Assembly: GCA_002371695.1 (NCBI GenBank)
Contig: DFGG01000054.1
Coordinates: 1 to 12,198, forward strand
DNA length: 12,198 bases
Direction of reading: 5' to 3'
Source: a bacterium UBA3756
GTDB lineage: Bacteria; Bacteroidota; Bacteroidia; Bacteroidales; Bacteroidaceae
In this document: one piece after another, positions 7,546 to 12,198 of the stretch
How the letters are laid out: every line of letters starts with the position of its first letter
Position numbering within the stretch: the first letter of the stretch is position 1
Notes under the pieces: model-generated
Told to the model about the DNA's origin: nothing
The model's input: only the letters and a program-made list of their open reading frames with translations
Databases searched by the model: none
Position numbers and translations under genes: made by a program

Positions 7546-8110
7546 TGAGTTTGATATTCTTGAGTTGTATGACTGTTCGGTCGCCCTTCTTCTCAATCAT
7601 CTCCACCAGGGTCACCATCTTCTGACTTCGGCTGATGTGGAGAATGATTTGCTGAAACATCTGCCTCATGTCCTTGCGCTTTGGCACAAGTGTAGCGACA
7701 TACTCCTGAGGCTTGGTGGTGAAAGTAGTGTGGAAGTCCTTTGAATCTGCGAGGTTCTGACCTGTCACGCTGCTCATCATCATACGGGCTATCTCACGGA
7801 AAAGTTTGTTTTGACTCGTATCGACAACATCTTGCCGGCGACTGTTCTTCAGCAACACTTTCTGTCCGTTGAGGATAAAGGTGTAAGTATATGGAGCAGT
7901 ATATTCCCAGCGTAAACGGTTACTCTGCTGGTAATACATACGTCCCTCGGAAACCATCGCGGAATTGAGCAGCCGAAGATGCTTAGTCTGCACAAAGTCA
8001 CACTGCATGGTCTTGACAGTTGCTGCGACCTGCAGGATTTCCTTCTGCTGCGCATAGGCAGTGATGAGTGGACAGCAAACGGTGAATAGTATAATCAGGA
8101 ATCTTTTCAT
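7508..8110 (-). CDS. LolA-like periplasmic lipoprotein/lipid carrier protein
   Basis: A 200-aa exported protein of the LolA/LolB fold. A signal peptide (MKRFLIILFTVCCPLITAYA, then QQ) precedes a domain with the LolA pattern: MQCDFVQTKHLRLL, a short SEGRMYYQQSNRLRWEYTAP segment, and FILNGQKVLLKN (about 33-90). LolA carries lipoproteins from the inner to the outer membrane; LolA-like proteins are also regular members of aryl polyene clusters, where they probably move the lipidic product across the periplasm. It lies 4 bp after the DMT-type membrane protein gene and overlaps the next gene by 38 bp. The operon setting makes a pathway-specific paralog more likely than the housekeeping LolA. The signal-peptide codons contain the 12-mer GTGAATAGTATA (on the + strand, 8082-8093), also found at 2259-2270. 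Confidence 0.85.
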   Translation of the reverse strand: MKRFLIILFTVCCPLITAYAQQKEILQVAATVKTMQCDFVQTKHLRLLNSAMVSEGRMYYQQSNRLRWEYTAPYTYTFILNGQKVLLKNSRRQDVVDTSQNKLFREIARMMMSSVTGQNLADSKDFHTTFTTKPQEYVATLVPKRKDMRQMFQQIILHISRSQKMVTLVEMIEKKGDRTVIQLKNIKLNATIPPAVFALD

Positions 8111-8114
8111 AAGG

Positions 8115-8468
8115 CTATCGAGCTATAAGGGTGCAACCTAACATGATGAAGAATACACCTGTCCATTGGGAGAGTGAGACCTCCTCGTGGAACACCAAGA
8201 AGGCAGCCAGCATACCGAAGACGTAACTGAGTGATACCATGGGATAGGCCATGCTAAAGGGGAACACCTTGACGATATACATCCACAACAAGGCAGCAGT
8301 CCCAAAGAGCAGGCCACTGACGGCAAAGTGCCAATTGATGAGTATCGCCCCCCAGAACTCTCGTGTCCACCCAAAAGGGGGCATACGCTGCAAGGCCAGC
8401 TTTAGAAACACCTGGGCACTGGCCAGCAACAGACTCTGGAGGATGGCGTATGGAATTATTCGGAACAT
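8115..8468 (-). CDS. Four-helix DMT/EamA-like small membrane transporter
   Basis: A 117-aa hydrophobic protein with four predicted transmembrane helices (about 5-25, 42-66, 70-93, 99-116). It resembles half-size drug/metabolite transporter proteins such as the ArnE/ArnF flippase subunits and SMR-type carriers: a polar/charged residue in helix 1 (Lys23), AYPMVSLSYVFGMLAAF in helix 3, and the closing FHEEVSLSQWTGVFFIMLG pattern. Such proteins work as dimers. In this operon it may flip a lipid-linked intermediate or the product across the inner membrane; that is inference from position. Its ATG (8468) lies inside the end of the ketosynthase-fusion gene (13-bp overlap), and its stop is 4 bp before the LolA-like gene, so translational coupling is likely. 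Confidence 0.78.
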   Translation of the reverse strand: MFRIIPYAILQSLLLASAQVFLKLALQRMPPFGWTREFWGAILINWHFAVSGLLFGTAALLWMYIVKVFPFSMAYPMVSLSYVFGMLAAFLVFHEEVSLSQWTGVFFIMLGCTLIAR

Positions 8469-10366
8469 AATACAATGGCTGTAGACGTGACAGAAGACAG
8501 AGGACTATCGGCGGTCTTTTTCAGACGCGCCATCAAAGAGCGATAAAGAGGAGTACTTTCATCGTGGAAACCAACAAGAACAGTCTTGCATTGCCCCGAC
8601 TTCAACAGCATCTCCGCATCGTGGAGGGCCCAGCGCAAAGGGTCAGGCCCTTCGGTAGCATAGGTGACATTATAACCATGACAATGAGTGCGAATGGCGA
8701 TAAGACTGGAAATGGTATTGTGGGTGCTCTGCATGAACCATGTAGGCTTGAGCATCACCTCACCTTCTTCGTCGAGCTGGCGCAATAGAGCCTCGCTATT
8801 CTCCCAACAGCCTAAGGACGTAGCCGTGATGATGGCGTCAGGCTTCTCGATACCCGCCTCGCGCAAGGCTCTCAGCGAAGCGAGCAAAGAACTCTTCAAC
8901 AACTTACCCATGCGACGAGCCTCGAGGGGACTAACGAACTCGCGGATTCCCAACAGCTCGTCCTCGGAGGTAATCTTGACACTTGAGAGGATTCTAGCGG
9001 ATAAGCCGGAGATTCCGGATAGACCGGATAGACCGGAGATTCCGGAGAAACCGGAGAAACCGGAGATTCCGGAAATTCCGGAAATTCCGGATAGACCGGA
9101 CAGGCCGGAGATTCCGGGGATTCTGGGAAGCCCAGAAGTACGGGGCTCCCGGCTGAACACCAGTGAAGAATCATTCCCACCAAAGCCGAAGGCATTACAG
9201 AGAACATGGCGAAGAGGCATATTATCAGCACCCATCGTAGGCATGATACCAGCAGGCATCGGGAACTGCCACCCCAGATTAGCGGGCACGAAATGGTGCT
9301 GCAGAGCCAGAATACAAATGACGGCCTCAATACTACCCGAAGCACTGGTGGTGTGACCCGTAAACGATTTGGTGCTTGACACAAGAGGATGGCCAGAAGT
9401 ATGTCCATTACCCAAAATAGCATCGCCAAAGACACGCCGCAAGGCAGCAGTCTCAGAGAGGTCATTGTTGGGTGTACCCGTTCCATGAGCATTCACATAT
9501 TGGATATCCTGCGGATCCAGTCCTGCCATCCGAAGGGCTTCCATCATGGCCAGGTAAGCTCCCTCACCATCCTCCGAAGAGGCCGTCTGGTGGAAGGCAT
9601 CACAAGCAACGCCCCATCCGTTGATCCAGGCATGCGGAGAGGCCCCTCGACGAAGAGCATTCTCCCCAGACTCCAACACCAGGAAAGCAGCGCCCTCGCC
9701 GAGATTGAGTCCGGCACGTGAATCGTCGAAGGGACGGCACTGTGCAGCATCGAGAATCATGAGCGAATGAAAGCCATTGAGATGGAACACAGAAAGGGCC
9801 TCGGTACCTCCTGCCACCACGATATCAGCCTCGCCAGCCTCCAGCAGACGAGCTCCCAAGATGAGGGCATTAGCTGCAGAAGAACAGGCTGTGGAGACGG
9901 TTATATGATCAGCGAAACAACCGAAAAAGTCAGCAATCTGCTGTGTGTTGCTATCAGCGTTGTGCGTCTTCAGGCATGCGAGATGATCATCTCGCTCTTG
10001 TATCTCATGGAAGAAACGTTCGGTGATGTCCATACCTGCTACGGTAGTGCCAGAGATGAGCAACATACGGGGCGTCTCACCACGGGAAAGCATCTTGGTG
10101 ACGCCAGCATCCTCAAGGGCCTGACGCACGGCAAGCATGCCCATCAGGGCAGTACGACTCATCAAGTCATCAGATTCCAGCCCCAGCAGTTGTGACATCT
10201 CAGCATTGGAGAGAGGCACTTCACCCACGGGCAATTCGTGATGTACGGAACGCAGATGGCGCATGGTGCCAATACCCGTACGCTGCTGGCGCAGAGAACT
10301 AAGCACTGAAGCCTTGTCGACTCCAATGGCACAGATGATGCCTTCGCCAGTAACTGCAATACTCAT
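8456..10366 (-). CDS. Ketosynthase fused to a Cys-less KS-like (chain-length-factor-like) domain through a (G-[ILF]-S)13 linker
   Basis: A 636-aa, two-part type II polyketide condensing enzyme. Residues 1-405 form a complete FabF-like ketosynthase: nucleophile Cys161 in TVSTACSSAAN, His294 in NAHGTGTPNND, Lys333 and His338 in KSFTGHTTSASGS, and the C-terminal NAFGFGGND loop. It should catalyse decarboxylative Claisen extension on an ACP. Residues 418-456 are 13 tandem Gly-[Ile/Leu/Phe]-Ser triplets. Residues about 465-636 resemble the N-terminal half of a second ketosynthase (Ketoacyl-synt_2 / chain-length-factor type). There the segment aligned with TACSS reads TEGPDP, so the nucleophile is missing. 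In related aryl polyene and flexirubin clusters KS and CLF are usually separate proteins that pair up; here they are one chain. It starts 9 bp after the ACP gene and overlaps the next gene by 13 bp. KS identity is very secure; the CLF assignment is moderately so. Confidence 0.92.
   Translation of the reverse strand: MSIAVTGEGIICAIGVDKASVLSSLRQQRTGIGTMRHLRSVHHELPVGEVPLSNAEMSQLLGLESDDLMSRTALMGMLAVRQALEDAGVTKMLSRGETPRMLLISGTTVAGMDITERFFHEIQERDDHLACLKTHNADSNTQQIADFFGCFADHITVSTACSSAANALILGARLLEAGEADIVVAGGTEALSVFHLNGFHSLMILDAAQCRPFDDSRAGLNLGEGAAFLVLESGENALRRGASPHAWINGWGVACDAFHQTASSEDGEGAYLAMMEALRMAGLDPQDIQYVNAHGTGTPNNDLSETAALRRVFGDAILGNGHTSGHPLVSSTKSFTGHTTSASGSIEAVICILALQHHFVPANLGWQFPMPAGIMPTMGADNMPLRHVLCNAFGFGGNDSSLVFSREPRTSGLPRIPGISGLSGLSGISGISGISGFSGFSGISGLSGLSGISGLSARILSSVKITSEDELLGIREFVSPLEARRMGKLLKSSLLASLRALREAGIEKPDAIITATSLGCWENSEALLRQLDEEGEVMLKPTWFMQSTHNTISSLIAIRTHCHGYNVTYATEGPDPLRWALHDAEMLLKSGQCKTVLVGFHDESTPLYRSLMARLKKTADSPLSSVTSTAIVLCSE
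9006..9122. repeat. 9-bp tandem repeat (13 units) coding the Gly-x-Ser linker
   Basis: Thirteen contiguous 9-bp units on the + strand beginning CCGG, with variants such as CCGGAGATT, CCGGATAGA, CCGGAGAAA and CCGGAAATT. The unit is three codons, so the array stays in frame in the minus-strand ketosynthase gene and gives repeated Gly-Ile-Ser, Gly-Leu-Ser or Gly-Phe-Ser. Unit number could change by slippage without breaking the frame. A degenerate fourteenth unit (CTGGGAAGC) follows at 9123-9131. Confidence 0.95.
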
Positions 10367-10375
10367 CGTCTTGCC

Positions 10376-10666
10376 CTACTTCGTACGATGCTCCTTAACA
10401 TACTCGGCTATCGAGGCCACACTCTTAAAGATGGTCTTGCCCTCGGCGGGACTGGTCAGTTTAATACCGTACTTCTTCTCCAGCAGCACGATCAGTTCAA
10501 GTGCATCAATGGAGTCGAGTCCCAGTCCCATTCCCGACGTTCCGTCAGCTGCCAGCTGGCCTGCTCCAAAGAGCGGTGCCTCTGCATCAATCTCTTCAGG
10601 AGTCATTTCCTCCAGGTTCAGGGCCTTGATAATCTCCTGTTTCAGTTCCAATATCAGTTCGTCCAT
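10376..10666 (-). CDS. Acyl carrier protein
   Basis: A 96-aa acidic ACP. The phosphopantetheine attachment site is LGLDSIDALEL, with Ser52 as the modified residue, and the expected helices surround it (N-terminal MDELILELKQEIIKALNL; C-terminal VASIAEYVKEH). It should carry the growing acyl/polyene chain for the adjacent ketosynthase, dehydratases and thioesterase. Between the usual PLFGAG turn and GLGLDS there is an extra segment of about ten residues (QLAADGTSGM), unusual for a compact ACP. The start ATG 10666 follows a 74-bp spacer filled by a 7-bp repeat, with no clear Shine-Dalgarno, in contrast to the overlapping junctions upstream; the ketosynthase gene begins 9 bp after its stop. Confidence 0.93.
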   Translation of the reverse strand: MDELILELKQEIIKALNLEEMTPEEIDAEAPLFGAGQLAADGTSGMGLGLDSIDALELIVLLEKKYGIKLTSPAEGKTIFKSVASIAEYVKEHRTK

Positions 10667-10671
10667 ATCTC

Positions 10672-10741
10672 AATGTTCAATCTTCAATGTTCAATCTTCA
10701 ATCTTCAATCTTCAATGTTCAATGTTCAATCTTCAATCTTC
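10672..10741. repeat. 7-bp tandem repeat (10 units) filling the thioesterase-ACP spacer
   Basis: Ten contiguous heptamers, AATCTTC or AATGTTC, in the order G,C,G,C,C,C,G,G,C,C (naming the fourth base). On the transcribed minus strand they read GAAGATT and GAACATT. The array runs from the thioesterase stop codon (sharing one base) to 5 bp before the ACP start, so it makes up nearly the whole spacer and the 5' leader region of the ACP cistron. A 7-bp period cannot be coding in one frame. Confidence 0.95.
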
Positions 10742-11202
10742 TACATTCCAAAATCCACGCCCCATCGGCGTTTCCATTCCAGATAGAATGGCGGATTCTC
10801 CCACACCAGCTGGTACTGTTGGTCCATAAACACCTGCACACTATGTCCTGTAGCAAAGATACTCTCGTCTTCAGGGTCGTGAATCTCATAGTCGAAGACA
10901 ATCTTGGCCGAGGGTGCAGGACGATAGATGATATCGATACGGGGACGCATGCCATAGCGGATGGGGCGCTTGTACTGGAAATCCATCTCGACAATCGGGG
11001 CGAAGTAGCCATGATCGATATAACCCTGGTACGACAGATCGTATTTTAGGCCGAACAGTTCACGGGCATCCTCGAAATAGAGCATGTAGGAGCCATGCCA
11101 CACCACGTTCATCAAGTCGACCTCGCTAAAGCGGATATCCAACAGCTTCGATGCCTTCAGTTCGATTCCAGTCGTTTCGTCGCCTAACCGTAGTTTTTCC
11201 AT
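10741..11202 (-). CDS. YbgC/4-hydroxybenzoyl-CoA-type acyl thioesterase
   Basis: A 153-aa hotdog thioesterase. The family signature is near the N-terminus: RFSEVDLMNVVWHGSYMLYF (24-43), with the catalytic-type Asp29 and the His36-containing WHGSY loop, followed by EDARELF. It should hydrolyse an acyl thioester; in this operon the likely substrate is an ACP-bound chain, for release or editing. ATG 11202 is chosen because it follows a strong AGGAGG with 7-nt spacing and overlaps the upstream stop (TGATG); the open frame reaches 11262, but that part duplicates the end of the dehydratase gene in another frame. Downstream lies the 7-bp repeat array before the ACP gene. Thioesterases of this type are regular members of aryl polyene clusters. 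Confidence 0.88.
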   Translation of the reverse strand: MEKLRLGDETTGIELKASKLLDIRFSEVDLMNVVWHGSYMLYFEDARELFGLKYDLSYQGYIDHGYFAPIVEMDFQYKRPIRYGMRPRIDIIYRPAPSAKIVFDYEIHDPEDESIFATGHSVQVFMDQQYQLVWENPPFYLEWKRRWGVDFGM

Positions 11203-11663
11203 CACGATTCCTCCTTGACGGCTATTTTTATCTGAGTACGTACTAACTCCACTCCATCGCACGTGACCGTAGCCGATGCCAGAGTCATACCGAAGATCTC
11301 CTGTATGACATCGACTGTTGTGACAATAGTCTTTCCAACACTCGGGAGCGAAAGGATCTCAAGGTTCTTGACGGCCCCAATAAATCCTAACTGGACACCC
11401 TTGCTATTGACGTACTTGTTGACGAAGCCAATACGTGCTGCACAGGTCTGGGCTATATTCTCTACCAGTCCGCTGGCACTAAAACGGCCGTCCTCTACAA
11501 AGAGGTTATCAGGACGAATGAGGGTCTCTGATATAGTGCGCACCTCATCGACGTGTGTCAGGCACCCCACCATTACAAAGGGTTCCTGTTGCGGTAACAG
11601 TTCGTGAACGTCAATGCCTCGCAGGGACTGTTCATCTAATTGATTGAAATCTATCATATTCAT
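11202..11663 (-). CDS. ApeP-like noncanonical hotdog dehydratase
   Basis: A 153-aa hotdog protein related to FabZ/FabA. Residues 22-33 (ELLPQQEPFVMV) match the family's LPHRxPFLLVD start, with Gln in place of His. The central helix GLVENIAQTCAARIG (65-79) keeps the Glu (Glu68) and the AQ of FabZ. The HFPGxPxxPG loop that carries the catalytic His is absent and replaced by DGRFSASG. This pattern recalls the ApeP-type dehydratases of aryl polyene clusters, which pair with ApeI-type enzymes. The role is probably 3-hydroxyacyl-ACP dehydration, alone or as a subunit. ATG 11663 overlaps the acyltransferase stop (ATGA); a GGAG lies 3 nt before it and 9 nt before a second ATG at 11657, so the true start may be the latter. 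Its stop overlaps the thioesterase start. Confidence 0.8.
   Translation of the reverse strand: MNMIDFNQLDEQSLRGIDVHELLPQQEPFVMVGCLTHVDEVRTISETLIRPDNLFVEDGRFSASGLVENIAQTCAARIGFVNKYVNSKGVQLGFIGAVKNLEILSLPSVGKTIVTTVDVIQEIFGMTLASATVTCDGVELVRTQIKIAVKEES
11210..11215 (-). promoter_or_regulatory. Strong Shine-Dalgarno for the thioesterase gene
   Basis: The minus strand reads AGGAGG, then 7 nt, then ATG at 11202. It lies inside the end of the dehydratase gene and settles the thioesterase start. The other genes in the window have weak or no such site, so this cistron may be translated more strongly or independently. Confidence 0.8.
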
Positions 11664-12198
11664 TGTCTCCAAAAATCGAAATAGTTATACCATTGCGTTG
11701 GGTATTGTCTGACAATACGTTCCAACTCTGCCACATAAAGGCTGTGCAGCTGGCTGATCTGCTCCTTTCGGGGAGCTTCTCTGTCATAGTCAAGCGGTGT
11801 GACGTAGGCAGTATAGCCCCGTGTGGATGTTTTCATCACATTGATAGCCAGTACATGAAGGCCGCGGGCTGTTGCCACACTGAAAGGTCCCATCGGGAAG
11901 TGTGCCTCACGCCCCAGGAAATCAGCGGCAAGGCTCTTCAGTGAGCCCCAGATGCGATCTGCCGGAATACTCACGATTTCGCCGTTGGTCAGGGCTGCAT
12001 CCATCTCGAAGGCGTGACTCATGTCCTCTCGGATGGGAATCATGCGAATGTTGGTCTGGGAGAACATGCGGTTGCGGTTCTTCATCACACTCTCCTTCTC
12101 TCCGGAAAAAACCAGTGCATTAAAACGCTTCTTCGCAGCTACGAGCGAGTAACCCGCTATCTCATAGTTACCTACATGAGAGCTCAATATCACGAAGC
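11660..12198 (-). CDS. LpxL/HtrB-like lysophospholipid acyltransferase, 5'-truncated by the window edge
   Basis: The C-terminal 178 or so residues of an LpxL/HtrB-family inner-membrane acyltransferase. The frame is open to the right edge, so the N-terminus and its membrane anchor are outside. Visible motifs are the catalytic HX4E block (ILSSHVGNYEIAG), the middle block IVSIPADRIWGS, FLGREAHFPMGPFSVA (membrane-surface and acyl-binding region), and the C-terminal YPTQWYNYFDFWRQ typical of the family. LpxL relatives add acyl chains to lipid A; members found in aryl polyene-type clusters are thought to attach the product chain to a lipid or sugar. It is the first visible gene of the minus-strand operon and its stop overlaps the next start (ATGA). 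GTG 12191-12193 is internal, not the start. Confidence 0.9.
   Translation of the reverse strand, partial: FVILSSHVGNYEIAGYSLVAAKKRFNALVFSGEKESVMKNRNRMFSQTNIRMIPIREDMSHAFEMDAALTNGEIVSIPADRIWGSLKSLAADFLGREAHFPMGPFSVATARGLHVLAINVMKTSTRGYTAYVTPLDYDREAPRKEQISQLHSLYVAELERIVRQYPTQWYNYFDFWRQ

Noticed and set aside
7147..7596. Upstream start (7596) for the small exported protein
   Set aside because: The added 17 residues are hydrophilic and would bury the signal peptide; ATG 7545 places it at the N-terminus.
9006..9122. 9-bp array as a CRISPR-like or regulatory array
   Set aside because: No spacers, and it is fully in frame in a well-supported gene.
8688..9356. Plus-strand open frame with a Pro-rich repeat (PEIP/DRPDRP/EKPEKP)
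   Set aside because: It is the antisense shadow of the ketosynthase-fusion gene; the repeat is the reverse complement of the Gly-x-Ser coding array, and the minus strand carries all the catalytic motifs.
10672..10741. Heptamer array as a CRISPR or coding repeat
   Set aside because: Units are 7 bp and directly adjacent with no spacers, and stop codons prevent a sensible frame; it is a simple tandem repeat.
11202..11262. Upstream extension of the thioesterase frame
   Set aside because: A strong AGGAGG sits 7 nt before ATG 11202 and family alignment begins after it; the extension overlaps the dehydratase gene without homology.

Overview
The window looks like chromosomal DNA from a Bacteroidales bacterium, most likely Prevotella-like. 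The reasons are the style of the genes (periplasmic-sensor/multi-PAS histidine kinases next to an AraC regulator, and a LolA-containing ketosynthase operon), very tight gene packing, mostly weak Shine-Dalgarno signals and short 7-bp tandem repeats between genes. This assignment is inference; no rRNA or other marker gene is present. No tRNA, rRNA, insertion sequence, CRISPR array or origin was found, and no stretch over 300 bp lacks a gene.

Left block, + strand (1-5965): two tandem paralogous membrane sensor kinases, each with a periplasmic amino-acid-binding-protein-like (SBP_bac_3) domain, one transmembrane helix, about three PAS-like segments and a HisKA/HATPase core. The first, cut by the left edge, has tyrosine where the phospho-accepting histidine should be, while its ATP-binding boxes are intact; the second keeps the histidine. 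An 18-bp inverted repeat brackets the start of the second kinase gene, and its right arm encodes part of the signal peptide. An AraC-family regulator follows, in the same reading frame as kinase 2 and just past its stop codon. No receiver domain is present.

Right block, - strand (12198 down to 5972): one tightly packed, probably co-transcribed set that resembles an aryl polyene/flexirubin-type type II polyketide operon. In transcription order it holds a partial LpxL/HtrB-like acyltransferase, an ApeP-like noncanonical hotdog dehydratase, a YbgC-type thioesterase, an acyl carrier protein, a ketosynthase fused to a Cys-less ketosynthase-like (chain-length-factor-like) domain, a four-helix DMT/EamA-like membrane protein, a LolA-like periplasmic carrier, a small exported protein of unknown family, an ApeI-like hotdog dehydratase, and finally a SpoU/TrmH-family RNA 2'-O-methyltransferase. 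A plausible reading is that the ACP carries a growing polyene chain, the KS/CLF-like pair extends it, the two hotdog proteins dehydrate it, the thioesterase and acyltransferase release it or move it onto a lipid or sugar, and the membrane and LolA-like proteins handle export. Ketoreductase, starter-unit ligase/ammonia-lyase and MMPL exporter genes are not seen here and, if they exist, would lie beyond the right edge.

The most unusual points are the Tyr-for-His kinase, the KS/CLF-like fusion through 13 tandem Gly-[Ile/Leu/Phe]-Ser triplets encoded by a 9-bp DNA repeat, two dehydratases that each lack a different half of the canonical catalytic dyad, and 7-bp repeats in spacers and signal-peptide codons.
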